From Pigmentiphaga sp. (GTDB lineage Bacteria > Pseudomonadota > Gammaproteobacteria > Burkholderiales > Burkholderiaceae_B), in assembly GCA_023228945.1 (NCBI GenBank), contig JALOAI010000022.1, positions 1-64,000 of the forward strand: a DNA stretch of 64,000 nt. The letters are read 5' to 3'. The notes under the pieces were generated by a model. It was not told the origin of the DNA, searched no databases, and saw only the letters and a program-made list of their open reading frames with translations. Below are positions 17,975-26,046 of the stretch, piece after piece. Positions within the stretch are counted from its first letter, which is position 1. Each line of letters opens with the position of its first letter. The position numbers were made by a program, and so were the translations under genes.

Positions 17975-18147
17975 CGCTTGCCCCGGGCGGTGGCGAGCAG
18001 TGTACAGCGTTGCGGTGCCTGGATGATGGTTTTGGGGAGCAGCGCCGGCGCCTCGATTTGGCCACCGAGCTCCTGGACATGCGAGCTGGTACCGAGACGG
18101 CGCTGGCGCGGTTAGTTGCTGCCGTAGCGCGCGGCTTTGGCGTGCCC

Positions 18148-18203
18148 GACTGGATGTCGTGGTTTTTGAACTATTCCCGAAACCAGGTGCGTGGTGGCCG
18201 GCA
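18148..18203 (+). pseudogene. fragment of a DUF481 gene
   Basis: Fifty-six bases translate to DWMSWFLNYSRNQVRGGRH, almost the same as DWVSWFLSYSRNQVRGGRQ near the C-terminus of the DUF481 protein at 13678-14733. By eye the DNA matches at about 46 of 56 positions with mostly synonymous differences, so it derives from a paralogue rather than a fresh copy. The surrounding frame (18010-18291) shows no other barrel sequence. Confidence 0.6.
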
Positions 18204-18284
18204 TCAGGGTGTGTTCTGGCGTATTGAGATACAGCTCCACAATATCGCACACCTTCTCGATAAAGAAAGGATCGTTGGACAGCA

Positions 18285-18332
18285 TGAATGAATGAATGAA
18301 TGGATGGATGGATGGATGGATGGATGGATGGG
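18285..18332 (+). repeat. tetranucleotide microsatellite (TGAA)4(TGGA)7
   Basis: Four perfect TGAA units are followed by seven TGGA units and a final TGGG. Tracts like this are prone to slipped-strand change. No convincing gene crosses it on either strand. Confidence 0.95.
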
Positions 18333-18362
18333 AGCGGGTTGCACGCCGAACAGTATAAATTA

Positions 18363-18488
18363 GGGTTGCACAGGACTTTTGGAGGCTCCCGCTTCATCGG
18401 TAAGGGCACGCACGGTCCAATGAATCTGACCCTTGGGCTGGCGCAGGTATGCAGTATTGAGCAGCTCGGCAATTTTGCTCGTCGTCAT
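18363..18488 (-). pseudogene. IS630-type transposase fragment (HTH region)
   Basis: Reading from an ATG at 18488, the minus strand gives MTTSKIAELLNTAYLRQPKG followed by QIHWTVRALTDEAGASKSPVQ. The HWTVRALTDEAGASKSPVQ segment matches the pattern HWSxRxLAxxxGxSKSTVxR of IS630-family DNA-binding regions. The frame is lost at about 18363. It is unrelated to the IS630 start at position 80, so it comes from a different element. Confidence 0.5.
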
Positions 18489-18695
18489 GGCTACGCGGCC
18501 GGCCCGACTGTAAGGCATCATGCAATCCCTGGACTCGTCCTTTCTGAAAGCGCCTGCGTGGCGGCGAATGGGTGAATGATTGGTAGCCCAGAGGGCCTTG
18601 AACTTGATTGGATCTGGGACAGGGTCAGCCCTCCCGGTTAATCAAACGCAGGACGGGGACTCGGATATGATCAATTTCCTAAACGGGGTCGCCTT

Positions 18696-18959
18696 TCAGC
18701 GCCGCCACAGATGAGTCCGCAGCTTCCCCTGGGCGATCTGCGCGCACAGATCGTCACGCTGCTCGCGTGCCTGCTTGAGGAAAAGATCGCGATAGGCGCC
18801 CGGGGCGACACGCTGCTGCTTATCTAGCCACGAGAAGCGGAAATGCCACTTCTTCGCGCCTTTGCTGCTGACGCACAGCAGCAGGCCGCCAGTATCGCTG
18901 AGGGTGTCGTTCTTGGCGGTGATCTTCGCCTGCCGGACGACTGCGTCGGTGAGTGCCAT
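18696..18959 (-). pseudogene. tyrosine-type integrase, N-terminal stub beside tRNA-Gly
   Basis: From ATG 18959, with AAGGAG nine bases upstream, the frame encodes 87 residues: MALTDAVVRQAKITAKNDTL, then GGLLLCVSSKGAKKWHFRFS and an Arg/Gln-rich helix. This is the N-terminal arm-binding domain of P4-type (DUF4102-type) integrases that insert into tRNA genes. The coding sequence breaks off after CAQIAQGK, and the catalytic domain with the RHRY residues is missing. It lies 222 bp from the 3' end of tRNA-Gly copy 2, where such an integrase normally sits. It marks a lost genomic island. Confidence 0.8.
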
Positions 18960-19181
18960 GGGGTACATCTCCTTCTGGTGAGGGAGGTGTATCGCGATTG
19001 TCGGAGGCGACTCGGCAAACAAGGCGCACTGCCGCGCACCCGGATTCCATGTGCTGGTTTATGGGCTAGAACGGCGTGCTTGACAGTGGATTTCAGCAGA
19101 ACTTGCTGGATGCTCCACAAGGAGAAAACCCTGTGGAATCGAGGCGCTGCAGACGTTGAAGGATGTCTGCAGCGTAAGAAT

Positions 19182-19257
19182 TGGAGCGGGAAACGAGGCT
19201 CGAACTCGCGACCTCAACCTTGGCAAGGTTGCGCTCTACCAACTGAGCTATTCCCGC
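19182..19257 (-). tRNA. tRNA-Gly (GCC), copy 2
   Basis: A 76-nt minus-strand tRNA with anticodon GCC and encoded CCA, same orientation as copy 1 at 970-1045 and almost identical to it. An integrase stub lies just beyond its 3' end, which marks it as an integration site. Confidence 0.97.
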
Positions 19258-19293
19258 GTTTGCTGGCAACTGGTGTGTTGCTGCAAGGCCAAA

Positions 19294-19322
19294 ACTATAA
19301 CGTGGAAAAAAAACCGTGTCAA
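19294..19322 (-). promoter_or_regulatory. sigma-70 promoter for tRNA-Gly copy 2
   Basis: On the minus strand TTGACA (19317-19322) and TATAGT (19294-19299) are 17 bp apart, upstream of the tRNA. The box sequences equal those of copy 1, but the spacers and leaders differ, so the promoters are not a recent duplication. Confidence 0.75.
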
Positions 19323-19397
19323 GCAAGGGTCGGCAAAAAATCAGCTGGCACAGAGGCCGGCCAAGGATCTCCTGCGTTTGCGTGATTGCATCAGCGC

Positions 19398-19937
19398 TCA
19401 AGATTCGTTGGACGAGCCTGTCGGCGTGCCCGGGGTCAGGTCGAAGCCCCCGGCGTGAAAGACCAGTGGCATTTCTCCGCTGTGGCCGCAGCGCTCCACT
19501 TCACCGATCAGGATGAGATGGTCGCCTTCGCGGTAGCGGCTGCGGTTGTAGCATTCGAACCAGGCCGCCTGGCCTTCGAGCAGGCGTGGCGTGCCATGTT
19601 CGTTGGCTTGCCACGCGACGTCGGCAAAGCGGTCGGGGACGCCGGGCATGGCGAACTGGCGGGCGATGCGGGCCTGGCCCGCGGCCAGGACATGAATGGC
19701 GTAGCGATCGACCGTTTCGAAGATCTCGAGAGCGCGCGACTTGAGGGCCAGGCTCCAGAGCACGAGCGGCGGGTGCAGCGACACGGAGTTGAAGGAGCTG
19801 ACGGTGAGCCCTACCGGGGCGCCGTCGGGCGCCCGCGCGGTGATGATGGTCACCCCGGTGGGAAAACGGCCCAGGGCGGTGCGAAAGGCGTCGTCGCCAA
19901 AATCAGGGGTTCGGACGGGCGGCGTGTCAACTGGCAT
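19398..19937 (-). CDS. flavin reductase family protein
   Basis: A 179-residue protein with the flavin-reductase-like split-barrel fold. Motifs include ALGRFPTGVTIITARAPDGA, LTVSSFNSVSLHPPLVLWSL and a late HAGGFDL. Relatives such as HpaC supply reduced FMN or FAD to monooxygenases; no partner monooxygenase is present here. It begins 12 bp after the pdxH stop on the same strand, so it is probably co-transcribed with pdxH, whose product also binds FMN. Confidence 0.85.
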   Translation of the reverse strand: MPVDTPPVRTPDFGDDAFRTALGRFPTGVTIITARAPDGAPVGLTVSSFNSVSLHPPLVLWSLALKSRALEIFETVDRYAIHVLAAGQARIARQFAMPGVPDRFADVAWQANEHGTPRLLEGQAAWFECYNRSRYREGDHLILIGEVERCGHSGEMPLVFHAGGFDLTPGTPTGSSNES

Positions 19938-19949
19938 GGTGCGGATCGT

Positions 19950-20585
19950 TCAGGGGGCCAGGCGGCTCAGTTGCCAGTTGCCGTCGTCTTGGCGCCGATA
20001 CACCAGGCGATCGTGCAGGCGTGAGGGCCGGCCTTGCCAGAACTCGATGGCGTGCGGCACGACGCGATAGCCACCCCAATGCGGCGGGCGGGGCGGGTTG
20101 TCGCCCAAACGCTCGGCGGCGTCGGCTTCGAACTGGTCGAGAACGGCCCGGCTGTCGATTTCCTGGCTTTGCGGCGAGGCCCAGGCGCCGATGCGCGAGG
20201 GCAGGGGACGGCTGCGGTAGTAGGCGTCGGATTCTTCGGCGCTGACCGTGACCACATGGCCTTCGATCCGCACCTGCCGCTCGAGCTGGGGCCAGAAAAA
20301 CAGCAGGGCGGCACGGGACGAGCGGGCGAGCTCGAGGCCTTTGCGGGATTGGTAATTGGTATAGAACACAAAACCCCGCGAGTCGGCGCCTTTGAGCAGG
20401 ACGGTGCGCGCGGATGGCTGGCCGCTGGCGTCGGCGGTGGCCAGGGTCATGGCGTTGGCTTCGGGGACGGCAGCCGCGCGAGCCTCGGCGAACCAGCGAT
20501 CGAACTGATCGAACGGGGAGGCGGCGACGGCGTTTTCGATGAGTTCGCCGCGTGTGTAATGTTGGCGCAAATCGGCTAATGACAT
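19950..20585 (-). CDS. pdxH: pyridoxamine 5'-phosphate oxidase
   Basis: A 211-residue FMN enzyme that oxidises pyridoxine- or pyridoxamine-5'-phosphate to PLP, the last step of vitamin B6 synthesis. The start MSLADLRQHYTRGELIENAV is typical, followed by ANAMTLATADASGQPSARTV, LKGADSRGFVFYTNYQSRKG, IGAWASPQSQEIDSR and the C-terminal LHDRLVYRR segment that contacts substrate. ATG 20585 overlaps the stop of a small open frame upstream by ten bases. Length agrees with E. coli PdxH (218). Confidence 0.95.
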   Translation of the reverse strand: MSLADLRQHYTRGELIENAVAASPFDQFDRWFAEARAAAVPEANAMTLATADASGQPSARTVLLKGADSRGFVFYTNYQSRKGLELARSSRAALLFFWPQLERQVRIEGHVVTVSAEESDAYYRSRPLPSRIGAWASPQSQEIDSRAVLDQFEADAAERLGDNPPRPPHWGGYRVVPHAIEFWQGRPSRLHDRLVYRRQDDGNWQLSRLAP

Positions 20586-20788
20586 GGCGTGTTTGGAAAG
20601 GTGGCCCCAGGAGGCGGCGCCAGCGGCGTGCGGGCTGGGATGTCGCCCGGCGCGAGGAGGGCCAAAGCCTGGAGGGATGATGGCACCGCGACGTTGGCAT
20701 CGGGCGGCAGCCCCGACCCGAGGCCGGCCAGATAGCGCAGCGTGGCAATGATAACGCCGTGGCGTTCGGGCTGCCGCACCGGTGTCAT
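20576..20788 (-). CDS. possible small protein between chaC and pdxH
   Basis: A 70-codon frame whose ATG overlaps the chaC stop (ATGA) and whose stop lies 10 bp inside pdxH, so translation could pass from chaC through it to pdxH. It begins MTPVRQPERHGVIIATLRYL and ends in a Pro/Ala-rich tail. I recognise no domain. It could be an unselected spacer; the double overlap is the only argument for it. Confidence 0.3.
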   Translation of the reverse strand: MTPVRQPERHGVIIATLRYLAGLGSGLPPDANVAVPSSLQALALLAPGDIPARTPLAPPPGATFPNTPCH

Positions 20789-21405
20789 TCCGTGTGGTGT
20801 TCGAGGCGGTGCACGAGGTTTTCGAGGCGGGAGTCGATGATGCCGTGGTGGCGTAGCGCGCGCGCGGTTTCCGCCACGTACTCCACGCAATGCCCGTAGC
20901 GGCCGATGCCGCGGCGGACGATCTGGACGACCTCATGTTCGGGCAGACGGCCGGCATAGCCGGAGTTGCGCCGGTCCATCACGAAGGCGAGTGCGGTGAC
21001 GGGCCCCTCGGGGGTCTGGCAACCGAGCCAGCGCGGCAGATAGGCGCCACTGGGCATTTCGCGCTCCCAGAGTTGCGGGAACACGGATTCGACCTTGGCG
21101 CGGGGCAGGCGGAACGTCATGCCTTTGCAGGAGCCGCCGCGATCGAGGCCGAAGACCAGGCCGGGGATCTCGGGGGTGCCGCGATTGACGCGTGACCAGA
21201 GGCACAGCGAGCGATGGTAGCCGCGCAGGGTGGCGAGGCGGGACTCGCTATGGTCGAACTCGGGCCGCCAGATCAGCGAGCCATAGCCGAAGATCCAAAG
21301 ATCATGGGTGCCATCCCATCCCGAGCGCAGGGTGCGTTGCATGGAGGTGGCGCGTTCTTCGGGGGTGAGGAGGCGGAAAGCGGGGGAGGAAACGGTTGTC
21401 TTCAC
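20785..21405 (-). CDS. chaC: ChaC-like gamma-glutamylcyclotransferase
   Basis: A 206-residue protein with the ChaC signature LWIFGYGSLIWRPEFDHSES and, further on, LWSRVNRGTPEIPGLVFGLD, GGSCKGMTFRLP and SGAYLPRWLGCQTPEGPVTA. The family cleaves the gamma-glutamyl bond of glutathione to give 5-oxoproline and Cys-Gly. Despite the name, a role in cation transport is not supported. Translation appears to start at GTG 21405; an internal ATG at 21342 would remove 21 residues. It is divergent from aroA, with 95 bp between the start codons. Confidence 0.88.
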   Translation of the reverse strand: MKTTVSSPAFRLLTPEERATSMQRTLRSGWDGTHDLWIFGYGSLIWRPEFDHSESRLATLRGYHRSLCLWSRVNRGTPEIPGLVFGLDRGGSCKGMTFRLPRAKVESVFPQLWEREMPSGAYLPRWLGCQTPEGPVTALAFVMDRRNSGYAGRLPEHEVVQIVRRGIGRYGHCVEYVAETARALRHHGIIDSRLENLVHRLEHHTE

Positions 21406-21500
21406 GGTCGGGTGTTACGATCCGCAGCGTGCCGCCGCGATCCGCTAAACCTAGCATGGATTCGGGCTTTTGGGGCGGACACTTCCTCGGATCGTTGACG

Positions 21501-22853
21501 ATGACTTTTTCTTCCTCTTCCGCGGCGCGGCGCGAATCGCTGGTTTTGCCTTCCGTTCGGCGCGCGCAAGGCTCGATGGCGCTGCCCGGCTCCAAGAGCA
21601 TTTCCAACCGGGTCTTGCTGCTCGCGGCTCTGGCCGGCGGCGAAACCACGCTTTACGGCGTACTCGAGTCCGATGATACCCGGGTCATGCTGGAGGCCTT
21701 GCGCACGCTTGGCGTCGGCGTGGCGCCGGGCGACGTCGCCGATAGCTGGAAAATCGCGGGCGGCCTGCCCTGGCCCAATCGGCGGGCCGAGCTTTTTCTG
21801 GGTAACGCGGGCACCGCGTTCCGGCCTCTCACGGCGGCCTTGGCCATGTTGGGCGGCGATTACACCCTATCGGGCATTCCGCGTATGCACGAACGGCCGA
21901 TCGGGGATCTGGTGCGGGCGCTGCGGGCGCTTGGCGCCAAGATTCAGGATCTGGGAACGCCCGGCTACCCGCCATTGCGGCTGAGCGGCAGTCCCGCCTG
22001 GCGGCTGGAAGAGCCGGTGCGGGTGTCGGGCAAGGTTTCCAGCCAATTCCTCACCGCGCTGCTGCTGGCGGGGCCGTTGGCTACCCGCGCCGCGCGGCAA
22101 CCATTGCGCATCGAAGTGGAGGGCGATTTGATCTCCAAGCCCTACATCGAGATGACCTTGAACCTGATGCGCCGATTCGGCGTGGTGGTCGGGCGCGACG
22201 GCTGGCAGCGGTTCGAAGTGCCGGCCGATGCGCGGTACGTGAGTCCGGGTGAATTCCGGATCGAAGGCGACGCGTCGTCGGCTTCCTATTTTCTGGCTCT
22301 GGGCGCGATCGGCGGCGGGCCGATGGTGATCGAGGGCGTGGGCCGCGACAGTATCCAGGGCGACGTGGCGTTCGCCGAAACGCTGGAAGCCATGGGCGCG
22401 AGCATCACGCGCGAGCCATACCGGCTGGTGGCCAGCGGCGTCAAGGTGGCCGAGGGTGAGCGCCTGCGTGCCTTCGATGCCGATTTCAACCTTATTCCCG
22501 ACGCGGCCATGACGGCGGCGGTGCTGGCGTTGTTTGCCGATGGGCCTTGCCGCCTGCGCAACATCGGCAGTTGGCGGGTCAAGGAAACCGATCGCATCCT
22601 CGCCATGGAAACCGAACTGCGGCGTTTGGGCGCCGGCGTCGAATCCGGCGACGATTGGCTGACGGTAACCCCGCCCGAACTGGCGGGGGGCTGGCGCGAC
22701 GCCGCGGCCATCGCTACCTACGACGATCATCGCATGGCGATGTGCTTCTCGCTGGCGGCGTTTGGCCCGGCGGCGGTGACGATACTCGACCCCGATTGCG
22801 TCGCCAAAACCTTCCCGCGCTACTTCGAGGTATATGCGGAGTTGGTGGCATGA
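21501..22853 (+). CDS. aroA: 3-phosphoshikimate 1-carboxyvinyltransferase (EPSP synthase)
   Basis: A 450-residue enzyme of the shikimate pathway joining shikimate-3-phosphate and PEP. It has the class I (glyphosate-sensitive type) signatures LPGSKSISNRVLLLAALAGG, LFLGNAGTAFRPLTAALA, EGDASSASYFLALGAIGGGP and ATYDDHRMAMCFSLAA. I place the start at ATG 21501, which gives a normal length; the open frame upstream to 21396 lacks a ribosome site. Its stop overlaps the cmk start (ATGA), so the two are translationally coupled, the usual arrangement in this bacterial group. Confidence 0.95.
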   Translation: MTFSSSSAARRESLVLPSVRRAQGSMALPGSKSISNRVLLLAALAGGETTLYGVLESDDTRVMLEALRTLGVGVAPGDVADSWKIAGGLPWPNRRAELFLGNAGTAFRPLTAALAMLGGDYTLSGIPRMHERPIGDLVRALRALGAKIQDLGTPGYPPLRLSGSPAWRLEEPVRVSGKVSSQFLTALLLAGPLATRAARQPLRIEVEGDLISKPYIEMTLNLMRRFGVVVGRDGWQRFEVPADARYVSPGEFRIEGDASSASYFLALGAIGGGPMVIEGVGRDSIQGDVAFAETLEAMGASITREPYRLVASGVKVAEGERLRAFDADFNLIPDAAMTAAVLALFADGPCRLRNIGSWRVKETDRILAMETELRRLGAGVESGDDWLTVTPPELAGGWRDAAAIATYDDHRMAMCFSLAAFGPAAVTILDPDCVAKTFPRYFEVYAELVA

Positions 22854-23671
22854 GTGGGCAGCGACCAGTGGGCAGTCCATTCGATGCGCCGGGCCGCCCC
22901 AAGCGCGAATCCTCCCCCGGGGAGGAAGTCGCGCAGCGACTGGAGGGCAGTCCACCCCACGCGCCGGGCCAGGGGCCGCACACGGCGCCGGTGATCGCGA
23001 TCGATGGCCCCACCGCCTCCGGCAAGGGAACCGTGGCGCTGCGCGTGGCCGAGGCGCTTGGCTGGCATGTGCTGGACAGCGGCGCACTGTACCGCCTGAC
23101 GGCGCTGGCCTGCATGCGGCGGGGCGCGACGGAGCGGGATCCCGCGCTGGTCGCGCGCCTCGCCGGCAGCCTGGACGTGCGCTTCAATGCCGATATCTGG
23201 CTGGATGGCGAGCGCGTGACGGACGCCATCCGCACCGAGGCGGTGGGCAATCTTGCATCGCGGGTGGCCGCGCTGCCCGAAGTGCGCACGGCCTTGCTCG
23301 AGCGCCAGCGGGCGTTCCGCAAACTTCCCGGGCTGGTCGCCGACGGTCGTGATATGGGTACCGTGGTCTTTCCCGACGCCGGGCTCAAGGTGTTTTTGAT
23401 CGCCAGTGCCGAAGCAAGGGCCGAACGCCGCCATAAACAGTTGATCAGCAAAGGGATTTCGGCTAATATTGAAGACCTTCTGCGAGATCTTCAAGCGCGC
23501 GATGCGCGGGATGCCTCCCGCTCGATTGCCCCGCTTGCACCCGCCGCCGATGCCTTCGAGCTGGATTCCTCCGCTTTGAGCATCGATCAAACCGTGCAGC
23601 AAGTGCTGCGGTGGCATGGCCAAAAAACGGCGGGGCGCCCGATGGATTCGCCCGACGAACTCGCGGGCTAG
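22850..23671 (+). CDS. cmk: cytidylate kinase with a repeat-derived N-terminal extension
   Basis: CMP/dCMP kinase of 273 residues. The enzyme proper starts near residue 48 with APVIAIDGPTASGKGTVALR (P-loop), and shows LDSGALYRLTALA, the long insert typical of bacterial Cmk, and GLVADGRDMGTVVFPDAGLK. ATG 22850 overlaps the aroA stop. Residues about 5-44 (PVGSPFDAPGRPKRESSPGE and on) are encoded by a 75-bp dispersed repeat, also found as a tandem array at 47657-48030. The insertion preserves the frame. An internal GTG at 22991 could restore a normal N-terminus, but it has no visible ribosome site. Confidence 0.92.
   Translation: MSGQRPVGSPFDAPGRPKRESSPGEEVAQRLEGSPPHAPGQGPHTAPVIAIDGPTASGKGTVALRVAEALGWHVLDSGALYRLTALACMRRGATERDPALVARLAGSLDVRFNADIWLDGERVTDAIRTEAVGNLASRVAALPEVRTALLERQRAFRKLPGLVADGRDMGTVVFPDAGLKVFLIASAEARAERRHKQLISKGISANIEDLLRDLQARDARDASRSIAPLAPAADAFELDSSALSIDQTVQQVLRWHGQKTAGRPMDSPDELAG
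22864..22980 (-). repeat. 75-bp dispersed repeat (flavour B), inside cmk
   Basis: One full unit plus the start of a second: GGGCAGTCCA at 22870 recurs at 22945, exactly 75 bp on. Read on the minus strand, the unit contains CGCTGCGCGACTTCCTCCCC, a GGGGGAGG partner, then CGCTTGGGGCGGCCCGGCG, the same order as the array at 47657-48030. It sits wholly within the first 44 codons of cmk. Confidence 0.85.
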
Positions 23672-23847
23672 CAGTGTAGCGTGCCGCGGCTTGCCAGCAA
23701 GCAGCGGCATTCAGTGTGCGCCGGCAGCAGGGCGCGCATCAGATTGAGTCCCGGGCACGCCGCCCGGATTTCAGCAACTCCACCGCACCGGCAATCCCGC
23801 TGGCGGCGGTGTGTAACCGGCCAATCCTGGCCTTGGATCCCATTTTA

Positions 23848-25569
23848 ATGTCTTCGGTTTCCACCCAAAACATCGGCACTGACGTCGGCTTCGCCGAAAG
23901 CTTTGCCGCGATGTTCGAAGAAAGCATCAAGAACCAACAGATGAAGTCCGGCGAGGTCATCTCCGCCGAAGTGGTCCGCATCGACCACAACTTCGTCGTC
24001 GTCAACGCCGGCCTCAAGTCCGAAGCGTTGATCCCCCTCGAAGAATTCCTCAACGACCAGGGCGAACTCGAGGTCGAGGAAGGCGATTTCGTTTCCGTCG
24101 CCATCGACTCCCTCGAAAACGGCTACGGCGATACGGTTCTGTCGCGCGACCGCGCCAAGCGCCTGTCGGCATGGCTCAACCTTGAAAACGCCCTTGAGTC
24201 GGGCGAACTGGTCACCGGCACCATCACCGGCAAGGTCAAGGGTGGTCTTACCGTCATGACCAACGCGATCCGCGCCTTCCTGCCGGGTTCGCTGGTCGAC
24301 CTCCGTCCGGTCAAAGACACCACGCCCTACGAGGGCAAGACCCTCGAGTTCAAGGTCATCAAACTCGACCGCAAGCGCAACAACGTCGTGCTGTCGCGCC
24401 GCGCCGTGCTCGAAGCCAGCATGGGCGAAGAGCGCGAGAAGCTGCTCGAGACCCTGCACGAGGGCGCCATCGTCAAGGGCGTGGTCAAGAACATCACCGA
24501 CTACGGTGCGTTCATCGACCTCGGCGGCATCGACGGCCTGCTGCACATCACCGACATGGCCTGGCGTCGCGTCCGCCACCCCTCCGAAGTCCTGTCCGTC
24601 GGCCAGGAAGTCGAAGCCAAGGTGCTCAAGTTCGACCAGGAAAAGAACCGCGTCTCGCTGGGCGTCAAGCAACTGGGCGAAGACCCCTGGATCGGCCTGG
24701 CCCGTCGCTACCCGCAAGGCACCCGCCTGTTCGGCAAGGTCACCAACATCACCGACTACGGCGCGTTCGTCGAAGTGGAAGACGGCATCGAAGGCCTGGT
24801 CCACGTGTCCGAAATGGACTGGACCAACAAGAACGTCGATCCCCGCAAGGTCGTGACCCTGGGCGACGAAGTCGAAGTCATGGTGCTCGAGATCGACGAA
24901 GACCGTCGCCGCATCTCGCTGGGCATGAAGCAGTGCCGCGCCAACCCGTGGGAAGAATTCTCGTCCAACCACAAGCGTGGCGATAAAGTCCGCGGCGCCA
25001 TCAAGTCGATCACCGACTTCGGCGTGTTCGTCGGCCTGCCCGGCGGCATCGATGGCCTGGTGCATCTGTCCGACCTCTCCTGGAGCGAAACCGGCGAAGA
25101 CGCCGTGCGCAACTTCAAGAAGGGCGACGAAGTCGAGGCCGTGGTGCTTGGCATCGATACCGACAAAGAGCGTATCTCCCTGGGCATCAAGCAGCTCGAG
25201 GGCGACCCGTTCAACAACTTCGTGGCAACCTACGACAAGGGCGCCGTGGTGCCGGGTACGGTCAAGTCCGTCGAGCCCAAGGGCGCCGTGGTCACGCTGT
25301 CGGTCGACGTCGAAGGCTATCTGCGGGCTTCCGAGATCTCGGCCGGTCGTGTCGAAGATGCCACCACGGTGATCAACGCCGGCGACAACATCGATGCGAT
25401 GATCATCAACGTCGATCGCAAGACACGTTCGATCCAGCTCTCGATCAAGGCCAAGGATAGCGCCGAGACCGCCTCCGCGATCCAGCGCATGTCCGATGCC
25501 AGCGCCTCGTCGGGCACCACCAACCTGGGTGCCCTGCTCAAGGCCAAGCTCGAACAGCGCGACAACTGA
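23848..25569 (+). CDS. rpsA: 30S ribosomal protein S1
   Basis: A 573-residue protein with six S1 RNA-binding repeats, including GVVKNITDYGAFIDLGGIDG, GKVTNITDYGAFVEVEDGIE and GAIKSITDFGVFVGLPGGID. S1 recruits and unfolds mRNA on the 30S subunit. I chose ATG 23848 (MSSVSTQNIGTDVGFAESFA), the standard S1 start; as in E. coli there is no clear Shine-Dalgarno sequence, consistent with the known leader-structure control of rpsA. The 176 bp after cmk presumably hold its own promoter and leader. Confidence 0.98.
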   Translation: MSSVSTQNIGTDVGFAESFAAMFEESIKNQQMKSGEVISAEVVRIDHNFVVVNAGLKSEALIPLEEFLNDQGELEVEEGDFVSVAIDSLENGYGDTVLSRDRAKRLSAWLNLENALESGELVTGTITGKVKGGLTVMTNAIRAFLPGSLVDLRPVKDTTPYEGKTLEFKVIKLDRKRNNVVLSRRAVLEASMGEEREKLLETLHEGAIVKGVVKNITDYGAFIDLGGIDGLLHITDMAWRRVRHPSEVLSVGQEVEAKVLKFDQEKNRVSLGVKQLGEDPWIGLARRYPQGTRLFGKVTNITDYGAFVEVEDGIEGLVHVSEMDWTNKNVDPRKVVTLGDEVEVMVLEIDEDRRRISLGMKQCRANPWEEFSSNHKRGDKVRGAIKSITDFGVFVGLPGGIDGLVHLSDLSWSETGEDAVRNFKKGDEVEAVVLGIDTDKERISLGIKQLEGDPFNNFVATYDKGAVVPGTVKSVEPKGAVVTLSVDVEGYLRASEISAGRVEDATTVINAGDNIDAMIINVDRKTRSIQLSIKAKDSAETASAIQRMSDASASSGTTNLGALLKAKLEQRDN

Positions 25570-25587
25570 TCGCTCGAGAGCGTAGCC

Positions 25588-25887
25588 GTGACCAAGTCTG
25601 AGCTGATCGCCCGGTTGTCCGCCCGCCATCCGCAGTTGGCGGTGCGCGATGCCGACGATTCGGTCAAGACGATCCTTGATGCGATGGCCCAGGCCCTGGG
25701 GGCCGGCCAGCGCATCGAAATTCGCGGCTTCGGCAGCTTTTCGCTGTCGAGCCGCCCGCCCCGTATCGGGCGCAATCCCAAGTCGGGGCAACAGGTTCTC
25801 GTGCCCGAGAAGCGGGTACCGCACTTCAAGCCAGGCAAAGCCCTGCGCGAGCAGGTCGACGGCCGCCTAACCGACAGCCCGGATTGA
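25588..25887 (+). CDS. ihfB: integration host factor subunit beta
   Basis: A 99-residue HU/IHF DNA-bending protein: MTKSELIARLSARHPQL at the N-terminus, then RIEIRGFGSFSLSSRPPRIG and NPKSGQQVLVPEKRVPHFKP, which carries the Pro that intercalates into DNA. The start is GTG 25588, 18 bp after the rpsA stop; rpsA-ihfB linkage is widely conserved. It pairs with IhfA, which is not in this window. Confidence 0.97.
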   Translation: MTKSELIARLSARHPQLAVRDADDSVKTILDAMAQALGAGQRIEIRGFGSFSLSSRPPRIGRNPKSGQQVLVPEKRVPHFKPGKALREQVDGRLTDSPD

Positions 25888-26046
25888 TTCTTCGTTTGTA
25901 CGCAGGTCCCCCGCCGAGGCGAGGGCTGGCGAGGTGAGCGCGCCGCTTGCGCGGCGCCATCCCAGAAACGATTCCGCACGGGTTTCGTGCGCACCCCTCT
26001 GAAATCCCCGTACAATTCGGCTGGTATTTTGCGTTGGAGCGTCGAT

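Noticed and set aside
16199..18472. Extended FIST-GGDEF protein starting at 18472
   Set aside because: The extra 166 codons run through the microsatellite and gene scraps; the FIST domain starts just after ATG 17974.
23845..25824. A 659-codon minus-strand frame opposite rpsA and ihfB
   Set aside because: Antisense shadow of highly biased codons in S1; composition is not protein-like and both sense genes are certain.
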